From contig NZ_BCQT01000013.1 in assembly GCF_001552215.1 (NCBI RefSeq), forward strand, positions 1-64,000: a stretch of 64,000 nt of DNA, given 5' to 3'. Positions 16,640-25,151 of this stretch are shown here, in pieces. The DNA is from Actinomadura macra NBRC 14102 (lineage in GTDB: Bacteria; Actinomycetota; Actinomycetes; Streptosporangiales; Streptosporangiaceae). The notes beneath the pieces are model-generated. The model had not been told where the DNA came from. It saw nothing but the letters and a program-made list of their open reading frames with translations, and did no database searches. Every line of letters starts with the position of its first letter. Within the stretch, counting starts at the first letter, position 1. Position numbers and translations under genes: made by a program.

Positions 16640-17415
16640 CCTTCCAGGACCTCCCTGATGCGGCGCTTGGCGTTCACGAACGCGAGCGTGTCGGTGTCCT
16701 CGTAGGTGCGCGGTCTGGGCAGGTCGATGTCCAGGACGGCCTTGGTGCCGCCGGGGGGCGCGGACAGCACGCACACCCGGTCGCCCAGCAGGGCCGCCTC
16801 CTCGACGTCGTGGGTGACGAACACGATGGTGGTGCGCCGCCGCTGCCACAGTTCCAGCAGGAACCGCTGCATGCCGGCGCGGGTGATGGCGTCCAGGGCG
16901 CCGAAGGGCTCGTCCATGAGCAGTACGCCCGGCCGGTTGATGAGCACCCGCGCGAACGCCACGCGGTGCCGCATCCCGCCGGACAGCTCGTGCGGGTAGG
17001 CGTCCCGCGCGTCGGCGAGCCCGACGGTCTCCAGCAGCTCCGCCGCCTCGTCGCGGACGTCGGCGGTGAGCGCGCCGCGCGCCCTCGGCCCGTACAGGAC
17101 GTTCTGCCAGGTGGTCAGCCATGGGAACAGGTTGGGCGTCTGGAAGAGCACCCCTCGCTCGTGGCCCGGCGCCACGACCGGCTTGTCACCGACCAGCACC
17201 TCGCCGGAGTCGGCGGGCGTGAACCCGGCCAGGATGTTCAGCAGGGTCGACTTGCCGCAGCCGGACGGCCCGAGCAGGCACAGGAACTCGCCGGGCGCGA
17301 CGTCCAGGGTCACCCCGTCCAGCGCGAGCCGGCCGGGACGCCGCCGGTGGCTGAACGTCTTGCGGACCTCGCGCAGCCGCACCCCGGTCGCGGGCGGCGC
17401 CTCGACCGCGCTCAC
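16636..17415 (-). CDS. ABC transporter ATP-binding protein, SsuB/TauB type
   Basis: A 259-residue ATPase with Walker A LLGPSGCGKSTLLNILAG, Q-loop VLFQTPNLFPWLTTWQNV, signature LSGGMRHRVAFARVL, Walker B VLLMDEPFGALD and the H-loop FVTHDVEEA. The sequence is of the nitrate/sulfonate/taurine group. GTG 17415 overlaps the stop of the binding-protein gene (GTGA), and its own stop overlaps the permease start (ATGA), so the three genes are translationally coupled. Confidence 0.92.
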   Translation of the reverse strand: MSAVEAPPATGVRLREVRKTFSHRRRPGRLALDGVTLDVAPGEFLCLLGPSGCGKSTLLNILAGFTPADSGEVLVGDKPVVAPGHERGVLFQTPNLFPWLTTWQNVLYGPRARGALTADVRDEAAELLETVGLADARDAYPHELSGGMRHRVAFARVLINRPGVLLMDEPFGALDAITRAGMQRFLLELWQRRRTTIVFVTHDVEEAALLGDRVCVLSAPPGGTKAVLDIDLPRPRTYEDTDTLAFVNAKRRIREVLEG

Positions 17416-18422
17416 CTGCAGCCTCCCGTCTGGGCCTTGTCCCAGAACCGCGGGTCCACATGGGCGGCGATCTGGTCCGGTGTGGGCACGCTCTTCGCGC
17501 GGCCCTGGGTGACGAGGAACCGGGCGGTCAGGGTGAAGTTCTTGACCAGCCGGCCGGAGGCGACCTTGCCGTCCGGGCCCTTCAGCCAGGACGCCTCCTC
17601 GGCGACCGGGATGTAGGGGTAGGTCCGGGTGGCCTCGATGGCGTCCGCGGGCTTGACCCCCTGGAAGCGGGACGCGGGCCCGATGTACTGCTCCGCCTGC
17701 GGCCCCTTCACGAGGGTCCCCGCCTTCGAGATCTGGCAGACGAGCGCCTGCACCACGTCCGGGTGCTTGTCCGCGTAGGGTGCCGACACGGCGAGCATGT
17801 TGACCGCCGCGTACCCGAGCTTGGCGATGTCGGTCGAGCGCACCAGGACCCGCGCCTGATGCTTCTGGAGCTCCAGCAGGTACGACTGGCTGATGTAGAC
17901 GGCGTCGATCTTGCCCGCCTTCCATGCCGCCGCCTCCGCGGCCTCGCTGGCGAAGGCGGCGATCTGCACCTTGCCCGCGAGGCGCTGCGACGTGAGCCAG
18001 CCGCGCAGCTGGAAGTCCAGGGTGGAGCCGACGAGCACGCCGACCTTCCGCAGGTCGCCGGGCCCCCTGACGCGGTCCCGGACGGCGAGCCCGGAGGAGT
18101 CGATGCCGAGGACGTACACGGCGCGCACGTCGGTGCCGCTGGTGAACGCGCCGACGAACGGCGGGTTCCCGACCCCGGACACGAACGGGAACGCTCCGGC
18201 GCGCAGCTGCGCCATGCCGGCGACGCCGCTGTCGATCGGCCGCAGTTCGATCTTGCCCGGAACCTTGGCGGACAGGTCCTTGTTGGCGGCGACGATCGTC
18301 TCGGGCCCGGTGACGGCGCCCTGAAAGTAGCCGATCTTGACACTGCCGGTGGCGCCTCGCGCGGAGGTGCCGCACCCGGCGGCGGCGACCGCGAGCACGG
18401 CCGCGAGGATCTTCTTGAACAT
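17412..18422 (-). CDS. ABC transporter substrate-binding lipoprotein, SsuA/TauA type
   Basis: A 336-residue lipoprotein with an N-terminal signal and lipobox-like AVAAAGCGTS. The mature part has the NMT1/TauA pattern: KIGYFQGAVTGPETIVAANKD, GVGNPPFVGAFTSGTDVRAVYVLG, and LRKVGVLVGSTLDFQLRGWL. It would capture an aliphatic sulfonate or similar sulfur source outside the membrane. It heads the operon SBP-ATPase-permease-dioxygenase. Forty-eight bases upstream ends a short leader ORF with two adjacent Cys codons. Confidence 0.9.
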   Translation of the reverse strand: MFKKILAAVLAVAAAGCGTSARGATGSVKIGYFQGAVTGPETIVAANKDLSAKVPGKIELRPIDSGVAGMAQLRAGAFPFVSGVGNPPFVGAFTSGTDVRAVYVLGIDSSGLAVRDRVRGPGDLRKVGVLVGSTLDFQLRGWLTSQRLAGKVQIAAFASEAAEAAAWKAGKIDAVYISQSYLLELQKHQARVLVRSTDIAKLGYAAVNMLAVSAPYADKHPDVVQALVCQISKAGTLVKGPQAEQYIGPASRFQGVKPADAIEATRTYPYIPVAEEASWLKGPDGKVASGRLVKNFTLTARFLVTQGRAKSVPTPDQIAAHVDPRFWDKAQTGGCR

Positions 18423-18470
18423 GGGGAACGTGCTCCCTGAGCGTGGTTCGACGTCGGGCCTGGAAGATCG

Positions 18471-18548
18471 TCAGGCCGGACAGCAGGCGGCGGTCACGCG
18501 GAGGAGGTCCACGTGGCGCCGCCGGATGAGGTAGAGCCGAACACGCAT
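18471..18548 (-). CDS. Short Cys-codon leader peptide ahead of the sulfonate operon
   Basis: A 25-codon ORF (ATG 18548 to TGA 18471). It starts MRVRLYLI, continues RRRHVDLLRVTAA and ends CCPA before the stop. The RRHVDLLRV motif followed by Cys near the C-terminus is the pattern of the putative leader peptides found before sulfur-metabolism genes in actinobacteria, where cysteine-responsive ribosome stalling or attenuation has been described. The two adjacent Cys codons (TGC TGT) lie four codons from the stop. The peptide is probably regulatory rather than functional as a product; this role here is inferred. Confidence 0.75.
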   Translation of the reverse strand: MRVRLYLIRRRHVDLLRVTAACCPA

Positions 18549-18703
18549 GGCGGTATCAGAACACGCGGATCACGCAAAAGCAACTATTCCTACCATTTTA
18601 ATCGAGAATCCTGTCTCGGATACAGCGCGGACGCTCACCGATGAGTTTCCGGGACGGAGCCGGTCGGTAGGGGGGAACGCACACAACAGCCCAGGAGGTA
18701 CCG

Positions 18704-19186
18704 ATGTCCGGCAAGGGATTCACCACGTGCCTGTGGTTCGACGGGAAGGCCGAGGAAGCGGCGCACCACTACGTCTCGATCTTCAAGGACTCCAGCCTAG
18801 GCAAGATCGTCCGGGTCGGCGAGGGCGGACCGGGCCCGGCGGGCTCGGTGCTGACCGTCGAGTTCGAGCTCAACGGGCAGCGGTTCGTCGCGCTCAACGG
18901 GGGCCCGCAGTTCACCTTCAGCGAGGCCGTGTCGTTCCAGATCTTCTGCGCCGACCAGGACGAGGTCGACTACTACTGGGACCGGCTCATCGCGGACGGC
19001 GGCCAGGAGTCCGACTGCAGCTGGCTGAAGGACAAGTACGGCCTGTCCTGGCAGGTCATCCCCACCGAGATGATGGAGATGATCAGCGACTCCGACCCGG
19101 CGAAGGCCGGCCGCGCCACCCGGGCGATGCTGTCGATGAAGAAGATCGACCTCGCCGCGCTCAGGAGGGCGTACGCGGGGGAGTAG
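18704..19186 (+). CDS. VOC-superfamily protein (PhnB / 3-demethylubiquinone methyltransferase-like)
   Basis: A 160-residue protein of the glyoxalase/VOC fold, PhnB-like group. Seen: FTTCLWFDGKAEEAAHHYVSIF, FVALNGGPQFTFSEAVSFQI, and LKDKYGLSWQVIPTEMMEMI. Despite frequent annotation as a methyltransferase, this group has no clear SAM site and its reaction is unknown. AGGAGG lies seven bases before ATG 18704. It ends 26 bases inside the convergent CBS gene. Confidence 0.88.
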   Translation: MSGKGFTTCLWFDGKAEEAAHHYVSIFKDSSLGKIVRVGEGGPGPAGSVLTVEFELNGQRFVALNGGPQFTFSEAVSFQIFCADQDEVDYYWDRLIADGGQESDCSWLKDKYGLSWQVIPTEMMEMISDSDPAKAGRATRAMLSMKKIDLAALRRAYAGE

Positions 19187-19784
19187 GCCCCGTGCCCGGC
19201 GCCCGGACGGAGACCCGGGTGACCCCGGGAACGGTGCGGGCGAGGACCTCGGCGATCCGCCGGGCGGACTCGCCCGCCGTGCCGCTCAGCTCCACGGCCC
19301 CGTCGTCCACGGACACGTCCCACGGGTCCGCCCCGTACTCGGCGATGGCCGCGAGCACGTCGTCGCGGATGCGGGCATCGCCGCGGGCCAGGATCGCCAC
19401 GAGGTCGCGGCGGCTGACGATGCCGACGATGTCGGGACCGTCCAGGACCGGGACGCTCTTGATCCGTGTCCGCATCATCATCTCCGCCAGCTCGGCGACG
19501 TCGGCGGTCGGACGGACGGTCCGCACCTCGCGCGTCATGACGTCCCCGACCTGGCGGGGCGACGGCGTGCCGGGCCGCGCCACCGGGCGGGCGAACGCGC
19601 GGGGGTCGGCCTCGAACTCGCCGCGCAGCAGGTCCATCTCGCTGACGATCCCGACCAGCCGCCCCCCGTCCAGCACCGGCAGCGCGGTGATCTCGTGCTC
19701 GTCCAGGACGCGGACGGCCTGCCGTATGGTCGCGCCCGGCGGGATCGTCACGACGGGCGACGTCATCGCCTCTCGGACCAGCAT
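19161..19784 (-). CDS. Two CBS domains plus BON domain protein
   Basis: A 207-residue protein. CBS1: VREAMTSPVVTIPPGATIRQ with VGIVSEMDLLRG. CBS2: VGDVMTREVRTVRPTADVAE with IVGIVSRRDLVAILARG. A C-terminal BON domain (IRDDVLAAIAEYGADPWDV, VELSGTAGESARRIAEVLA) follows. Such proteins sense adenine nucleotides and are common in stress or dormancy settings; the partner is unknown. ATG 19784 follows AGGAGA; the 13-codon extension to 19823 is less likely. Confidence 0.88.
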   Translation of the reverse strand: MLVREAMTSPVVTIPPGATIRQAVRVLDEHEITALPVLDGGRLVGIVSEMDLLRGEFEADPRAFARPVARPGTPSPRQVGDVMTREVRTVRPTADVAELAEMMMRTRIKSVPVLDGPDIVGIVSRRDLVAILARGDARIRDDVLAAIAEYGADPWDVSVDDGAVELSGTAGESARRIAEVLARTVPGVTRVSVRAPGTGPTPPRTPS

Positions 19785-19857
19785 GGCGTTCTCCTTTGCT
19801 CGTCCTCCACCCTCTCCCCTCACGCGGACCCTCGTATGCGTCGGCGAGCCGGTCGCC

Positions 19858-20133
19858 TCAGCCGCGGCCGCTCGCGGCGAGACCGGGCGGCGCCGATGCG
19901 AGCGCCTCCTGGATGGCCGCCACCAGCGCCAGCGCCGCCTCTTCGGTCAGCTCCACCGCCGCCCGCGCGGACGCCCCGTCCGCCGGGTTGGTGAAGTCGA
20001 TGTTCAGCGTGTGCTCCTGGGTGGCGTGGTACGGGTGGTCGACATAGACCGCGCCGTCGGTGAGGGTGAACCAGCCGGACGCGCCCTTGGCGGCGCCGTC
20101 GAGCTGGATCTTGTGGGTCCGGTAGGTGCACAT
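19858..20133 (-). CDS. Conserved small protein (DUF6295-like)
   Basis: A 91-residue protein beginning MCTYRTHKIQLDGAAKG, with GWFTLTDGAVYVDHPYHA and HTLNIDFTNPADG. It resembles actinobacterial proteins I remember as DUF6295; no function is known. GGGAG is five bases before ATG 20133. It follows the dienelactone hydrolase gene on the same strand after 43 bases and may be co-transcribed. Confidence 0.7.
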   Translation of the reverse strand: MCTYRTHKIQLDGAAKGASGWFTLTDGAVYVDHPYHATQEHTLNIDFTNPADGASARAAVELTEEAALALVAAIQEALASAPPGLAASGRG

Positions 20134-20176
20134 GGGGTCTCCCTGCTCGATCCGGCGCCGGTCGGTCCGGAGGTGG

Positions 20177-20920
20177 TCACGCGGCCAGATGGCGGCCGAA
20201 GAAGCCGAAAATCCGCTTCCAGCCGTCCACGGCCGCCTCGGGACGGTAGGACGATCGGTCGGCGGCGAAGAACGCGTGCCCGGCGCCGGGATAGGTGTGG
20301 AACTCGTGCTCCTTGCCCAGCCGGGTCAGCTCGGTGTCCAGCACCGTCACCTCGTCCGGTGCCGGGTACTGGTCGTCCTCGCCGAACAGCCCGAGCAGCG
20401 GGCACCGCAGCTCGGAGGCTTTCGACAGCAGCGGCGGGACCTGGAGCGGGAACCGTGCGGGCGGCTCGTTGACCACGAACGCGCCGTAGCAGTCCACCGC
20501 CGCGTCGATGTCGAGGGAGCAGGCGACCAGGAAGCTCTGCCGGCCGCCGGAGCAGAAGCCGATCACCCCGATCCTGCCGTTGGCGCCGCCGAGGGAGTTC
20601 AGGTGCGCCGCCGCGGCGGCGGCATCGCCGACGAGCTGCTCGTCGGACACCCCGCCCTTGGCCCGTGCCGCGGCGGCCTGGTCGTCCGGGCTGACGCCGG
20701 CACCCTCGCGGGAGAACAGGTTGGGACAGATCGCCGCGTGGCCGGCCGCGGCGAATTTGCGGGCGATCTCCTTGGTGGCCTCGTCGTAGCCGGGCAGATG
20801 GTGGAGCACCACCACACCGCCGCGAGGGGCGTCGCCGGTGGGCCGGGCCAGGTACGCCTCCAACGTGGCGCCGCCATGCCCGGCGATCTCGATCGTCCGG
20901 GCCTCCATCGCGTCCGTCAT
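20177..20920 (-). CDS. Dienelactone hydrolase family protein
   Basis: A cytosolic alpha/beta hydrolase of 247 residues from ATG 20920. The nucleophile elbow is VIGFCSGGRQ with Cys in place of Ser, as in dienelactone hydrolases; VVVLHHLPGYDEATKEI precedes it and the catalytic His is in YPGAGHAFFA. The acid is likely in LGLFGEDDQYPAP. These enzymes open cyclic unsaturated lactones, but many relatives have other ester substrates. A GTG 19 codons further upstream is possible. There is no linked aromatic-ring pathway next to it. Confidence 0.87.
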   Translation of the reverse strand: MTDAMEARTIEIAGHGGATLEAYLARPTGDAPRGGVVVLHHLPGYDEATKEIARKFAAAGHAAICPNLFSREGAGVSPDDQAAAARAKGGVSDEQLVGDAAAAAAHLNSLGGANGRIGVIGFCSGGRQSFLVACSLDIDAAVDCYGAFVVNEPPARFPLQVPPLLSKASELRCPLLGLFGEDDQYPAPDEVTVLDTELTRLGKEHEFHTYPGAGHAFFAADRSSYRPEAAVDGWKRIFGFFGRHLAA

Positions 20921-21036
20921 CGTGGGTCCGCACTCCCTGCGTTCGCCGCTCGGTGACCCTGCGCCACCTGACGACACGCTACTGCGACACGGGCCCGGCG
21001 GCTCGGGCGCCCCGGCGGTCCTAGAGTGTCGGCGAC

Positions 21037-22230
21037 ATGCGTGTGACCCTCGTGATCATCGGTGCGGCCCTGCTGTGGGCGGCGGCGGGCGACGGCCTGC
21101 CCGCCCGCGGCCCCGGGCCGCAGGAGCAGGGCCCCGGGCCGCAGGGGCAGGGTCCCGGGCCCGAGACGCGCGGCCAAGCCATCCCTGGGCTGATCGACGC
21201 GGCGGCCGGCCGGTGCGGCGCCGGGTGGACGACCGCGCCGGCGGGACGGCAGACGCTGATGCTGCGCAACGGCGGCAGCGCCGTCGCCGAGGTCACGCTG
21301 ATCGATGCCGGGAGTGGCGCCGTGCACGCGGAGATCGAGGGGCTCGCGCCGGGCACCGTCCGTCCGATGCGCGTCCGGCTGGGCGCCGGCGTGTACGCCC
21401 TGCGCTGTGCGGAGCACGGCGCGGGGGATCCGGTGACGAGCCCGGCGGTCCGTATCACCGGGCCGGGGCGGGGCGGCCTGGCGGTCGTCCCGGTCGGCGA
21501 GAACGACCTGTACGGCCCGGCCCGCTCCTACCAGCGGTACGTCGCCGCGGGGCTCGACCGTCTCGTCGCCAGGACGGGCGAGCTGCGCGGCGCCGTCCGT
21601 ACGGGGAACAGGGGCGCCGCGAAGGACGCTTGGACGCCCGCTCATCTCGCCTACGCGCGGCTGGGCGCGGCCTACGGCGCCTTCGGCGATCTCGACGACG
21701 CGATCAACGGCCTGCCGGACGGGCTGCCCGGCGGTGTGCGGGACACCGGCTTCACCGGCTTCCACCGGCTGGAGCAAGGGCTGTGGAACGGCGCGGAGAT
21801 GTCCGCGCTCGCGCCGGTGGCCGACCGGCTCGCCCGCGACGTCCGTGCTCTGCGGGCGGGATTCGCCGGCGAGCGCGTCGACCCCGCCGATCTTCCGCTC
21901 CGCGCCCACGAGATCCTGGAGGACACCCTGCGCTGCCAGCTCACCGGCGCCGCTGACCAGGGCAGCGGCACCGAGCTGCGGACGGCGGCGGCGCACCTGG
22001 AGGGGACCCGTGCGGTCATCGGCGTGCTCCGGCCCGTCCTGCGCCCGAGGTTCCCCGGCCTGGGCGAGGTGGATCGCTGGATGGACCGGCTGGAGGCCCT
22101 GCTGAAGGGACGGTCGTCGCTCGCGCGGCTGTCGCGGGAGGAGCGCGAGCGACTGAACGGCACGACCGGGCGGCTGGTCGAGCTGCTGGCGTCCGTCGCT
22201 ACCATCGCGCAGCCGAGGCGGACCCGGTGA
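21037..22230 (+). CDS. efeO: EfeO-like imelysin (M75) protein
   Basis: A 397-residue exported protein. A hydrophobic N-terminus is followed by a low-complexity GPGPQ-type repeat, a cupredoxin-like half (residues 60-140) with YALRCAEHG, and an imelysin domain (TPAHLAYARLGAAYGAFG, GFTGFHRLEQGLWNG, LRAHEILEDTLRCQLTG). EfeO binds or delivers iron outside the membrane for the EfeUOB system. The Glu of the classical HxxE metal motif is not obvious in HLAYARL. It overlaps efeB by GTGA. No efeU permease gene is present here. Confidence 0.85.
   Translation: MRVTLVIIGAALLWAAAGDGLPARGPGPQEQGPGPQGQGPGPETRGQAIPGLIDAAAGRCGAGWTTAPAGRQTLMLRNGGSAVAEVTLIDAGSGAVHAEIEGLAPGTVRPMRVRLGAGVYALRCAEHGAGDPVTSPAVRITGPGRGGLAVVPVGENDLYGPARSYQRYVAAGLDRLVARTGELRGAVRTGNRGAAKDAWTPAHLAYARLGAAYGAFGDLDDAINGLPDGLPGGVRDTGFTGFHRLEQGLWNGAEMSALAPVADRLARDVRALRAGFAGERVDPADLPLRAHEILEDTLRCQLTGAADQGSGTELRTAAAHLEGTRAVIGVLRPVLRPRFPGLGEVDRWMDRLEALLKGRSSLARLSREERERLNGTTGRLVELLASVATIAQPRRTR
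21109..21165 (+). repeat. 21-base in-frame tandem repeat in efeO
   Basis: A GC-rich 21-base unit is present about 2.7 times and encodes the GPGPQEQ / GPGPQGQ / GPGPE linker after the signal segment. The copies differ by one or two bases. It may be an expandable linker. Confidence 0.8.
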
Positions 22231-23489
22231 CCGGCCGGCGGGCCTTCCTGCGCGGTGCGCTCGCCGCCGGCGCCACCGGGGCCGCGGGCCTGGCGGCCGG
22301 TTCGGCGGCCGGGTCCGCCGCCAAGGGCGCGGCGCACACCGGCGCACCCGCCGCGCGGGGACGGGCGTTCCACGGCGAGCATCAGGCCGGCGTCCTGGAG
22401 GCGCCCGCGCGCCGCACCATCGTCGCGTCCTTCGACGTCATCGCCGACGGTCGGGCCGAGCTGACCGAGTTGCTGCGCGCGCTCACCGAGCGGGCCCGGA
22501 TCCTGACCTCCGGCGGCCCGCCCGAGGAGGCGGGCATCGCCGCGCCTCCCGCCGACTCGGGGGTGCTCGGCCCGGACGCGCCGGGCGCGGGCCTGATGGT
22601 GACGGTCGGTGCGGGCGCCTCGCTGTTCGACGACCGCTTCGGGCTGGCCGCCCGTAAGCCGCCTGGGCTCCTGCGGATGCGGACCTTCCCCCACGACGCG
22701 CTCGAAGCCGGCTGGTGTCACGGCGACCTCAGCGTCCAACTGTCGGCGGACGACGAGGACACGGTGGTGCACGCGCTGCGCGACATCACCCGGCACAGCC
22801 GGGGTGCCGCCCAGCTCCGGTGGCGAATCAGCGGGTTCTCCAGTCCGCCCCGGCCGGGCGGCACGCCCCGCAACCTCATGGGCTTCAAGGACGGCACCGC
22901 CAATCCGGACGCGTCCGACGCCCGCGAGATGGACCGGCTGGTGTGGCTGTCCGAACGGGATCTCTGTGGGGGGACGACCCCCCACGCCCCCGCGGACAGA
23001 CCGTGCGGTGCGGCCGGCGGCACCTACGCGGCGATCCGGCTGATCCGGATGCTGGTGGAGTTCTGGGACCGGGTGGGGCTGCCCGAACAGGAGCAGATGC
23101 TCGGCCGCGCCCGCGACACCGGCGCCCCGCTGGACGGCGTCCACGAGACCGACGAGCCCCGCTACGCCGAGGATCCGGTCGGCGAGGTCATCCCGTTGAC
23201 CAGTCACATCCGGCGCGCCAACCCGCGCACGCCGGGCTCGGCCGGAAGCCGGATCCTGCGCCGTGCCTTCAACTACGACCGGGGCATGGACGGTGCGGGC
23301 GACCTCGACATGGGCCTGATCTTCACCGCCTACCAGCGTGACCTGCGGCGCCAGTTCGAGGCGGTGCAGGACCGGCTGGCGGACGAGCCGCTGACCGACT
23401 ACGTCCGGCCTTTCGGCGGCGGCTACTTTCTCGTGTTTCCGGGGGTGCGCGACGCGTCGGACTTCCTCGGCCGCGGGTTGATCACCTAG
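22227..23489 (+). CDS. efeB: EfeB-like dye-decolorizing (DyP) haem peroxidase, Tat-exported
   Basis: A 420-residue protein with a twin-arginine signal (TGRRAFLRGALAAG). The DyP motif GFKDGTANPDASD supplies the catalytic Asp. LTSHIRRANPRTP holds the proximal His, and ILRRAFNYDRG and LIFTAYQRDLRRQFEAVQ follow. EfeB uses haem and works with EfeO in ferrous or haem iron uptake. The GTG at 22227 overlaps the efeO stop (GTGA), showing coupling. The domain is complete. Confidence 0.92.
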   Translation: MTGRRAFLRGALAAGATGAAGLAAGSAAGSAAKGAAHTGAPAARGRAFHGEHQAGVLEAPARRTIVASFDVIADGRAELTELLRALTERARILTSGGPPEEAGIAAPPADSGVLGPDAPGAGLMVTVGAGASLFDDRFGLAARKPPGLLRMRTFPHDALEAGWCHGDLSVQLSADDEDTVVHALRDITRHSRGAAQLRWRISGFSSPPRPGGTPRNLMGFKDGTANPDASDAREMDRLVWLSERDLCGGTTPHAPADRPCGAAGGTYAAIRLIRMLVEFWDRVGLPEQEQMLGRARDTGAPLDGVHETDEPRYAEDPVGEVIPLTSHIRRANPRTPGSAGSRILRRAFNYDRGMDGAGDLDMGLIFTAYQRDLRRQFEAVQDRLADEPLTDYVRPFGGGYFLVFPGVRDASDFLGRGLIT

Positions 23490-23498
23490 GGTCGCGGC

Positions 23499-25109
23499 AT
23501 GGGTGCGGAAGCGTGGAAGCGGCGGACGGCCGGCACCGCGGCGGTGCTCGCACTGGCGGCGGTCCCGGGGTGCACCGGCGACGGCGGCGACGCCCACCGG
23601 GGGACGGCCCTCACCGTCGCCCGCACGCCACAGGGGTCCCGGACACCGATCGAGCACGTCGTCGTCATCTTCGGCGAGAACATCTCCTTCGACCACTACT
23701 TCGGCACCTATCCGAAGGCCGCCAACACCGACGGGACGAGGTTCACCCCGGCGCGGCGCACCCCCCGCGTCGACGGGCTGACCAAGCGGCTGCTGAAGCA
23801 CAACCCCAACCGGTACAACCCCCGGCGCCTCACCCATGAGCAGGCGCTCACCTGCGATCAGGACCACTCGTACGCCGCCGAGCAAAAGGCCGTCAACGGC
23901 GGGCGGATGGACAAGTTCGTCGAGTTCACCGAACGCGACAAGTGCACCGGCCAGCCGATCCTGTACGGGGCGCCCGGCCTCGTCATGGACTACTACGACG
24001 GCAACACCGTCACCGCGATGTGGAACTACGCGCAGCACTACGCGATGAGCGACAATTCCTGGGACACCATCTTCGGCCCGTCCACGCCGGGAGCGCTCAA
24101 CCTGGCCTCCGGCCAGACCCACGGCGCCTACGCCGTTGACCCGTTCACCCGCAAGAAGGTGACGGACGCCTCAGTGGTCCAGTCGCCGGACGAGAACGGC
24201 GTCGGGACGGTCATCAACGACCCGCAGCCCGCCTTCGACGACTGCTCGGCCAAGAACCACACCGCGCACAACAACCTGGCCGTGATGACCGGCCGGAACA
24301 TCGGCGACCTGCTCAACGCCAAGAAGGTCACCTGGGGGTGGTTCCAGGGCGGGTTCCGGCCGACCGGCAGGGCGAACGGGTACGCGGTCTGCGGCGCGAC
24401 CCACGAGAACATCGGCGGGAACCCGGTCATCGACTACGTGCCGCACCACGAGCCGTTCCAGTACTACGCGACGACCGCGAACGAGAAGCATCTGCCGCCC
24501 TCGTCGCCCGCCGCGATCGGCCGTACCGACCAGGCGAACCACCAGTACGACCTGGCCGACTTCGACACCGCGCTGAAGAGCGGGCATATGCCCGCCGTCA
24601 GCTTCCTCAAGGCCCCCGCCTACCAGGACGGGCACGCCGCCTACTCCGACCCGCTGGACGAGCAGCGGTTCGTCGTCACGTCCATCAACCGGATCCAGCG
24701 GTCGCCGGAGTGGAGGTCGACGGCGATCGTCCTCGCCTATGACGACTCCGACGGCTGGTACGACCACCGGGCGCCGACGATCCTCAACGGCTCCACCGAC
24801 GCGGCGGTCGACTCCCCGCAGTGCTTCGGGGGGCCACCGGCCGCCGGCGGCCACCGGGACCGCTGCGGTCCGAGCCAGCGCCTGCCGCTGCTCGTCGTCT
24901 CCCCGTACGCGAAGGTCAACCACGTCGACCACCACGTCACCGAGCAGACGTCGGTGCTGCGGTTCATCGAGGACAACTGGGGCCTCGGCCGCGTCGGCGG
25001 CGCGTCCTTCGACGAGCGCGCGGGCACGCTGGACGGACTGCTCGACTTCGGCCGTCCCCGCGCCGGGAAGCTCATCCTGAACCCGCGGACGGGCGCCCCC
25101 GTCCGCTGA
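23499..25109 (+). CDS. Secreted phospholipase C / acid phosphatase family lipoprotein
   Basis: A 536-residue phosphoesterase of the PLC/AcpA family. An N-terminal signal ends in a lipobox-like AVPGC. Catalytic motifs: EHVVVIFGENISFDHYFGTYP, DNSWDTIFGPSTPGALNL and, late, VLAYDDSDGWYDHR and LLVVSPYAKVNHVDH. These enzymes cleave phosphomonoesters or phospholipid head groups outside the cell, often under phosphate limitation. No Pho box was identified. It follows efeB by nine bases, close enough for read-through, but a functional link is not evident. Confidence 0.88.
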   Translation: MGAEAWKRRTAGTAAVLALAAVPGCTGDGGDAHRGTALTVARTPQGSRTPIEHVVVIFGENISFDHYFGTYPKAANTDGTRFTPARRTPRVDGLTKRLLKHNPNRYNPRRLTHEQALTCDQDHSYAAEQKAVNGGRMDKFVEFTERDKCTGQPILYGAPGLVMDYYDGNTVTAMWNYAQHYAMSDNSWDTIFGPSTPGALNLASGQTHGAYAVDPFTRKKVTDASVVQSPDENGVGTVINDPQPAFDDCSAKNHTAHNNLAVMTGRNIGDLLNAKKVTWGWFQGGFRPTGRANGYAVCGATHENIGGNPVIDYVPHHEPFQYYATTANEKHLPPSSPAAIGRTDQANHQYDLADFDTALKSGHMPAVSFLKAPAYQDGHAAYSDPLDEQRFVVTSINRIQRSPEWRSTAIVLAYDDSDGWYDHRAPTILNGSTDAAVDSPQCFGGPPAAGGHRDRCGPSQRLPLLVVSPYAKVNHVDHHVTEQTSVLRFIEDNWGLGRVGGASFDERAGTLDGLLDFGRPRAGKLILNPRTGAPVR

Positions 25110-25151
25110 CCCGTGCGGGGAGGCGGTCCTGACCCGCCTCCCCGCACGGGT
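25109..25151. terminator. Strong bidirectional hairpin terminator
   Basis: A perfect 18-base-pair inverted repeat with a seven-base loop (left arm 25109-25126, right arm 25134-25151) lies exactly between the stop of the phosphoesterase gene and the stop of convergent hsaF. The arm begins ACCCGTGCGGGG. Confidence 0.9.

Noticed and set aside
15797..17122. Long minus-strand frame running through permease and ATPase as one protein
   Set aside because: Only the part from 16639 has protein-like composition; the upstream part is an Arg/Pro-rich shadow of the ATPase gene.
21672..24122. Minus-strand frame of 816 codons opposite efeO-efeB and the phosphoesterase
   Set aside because: No recognisable domain; plus-strand genes are complete and overlapping.
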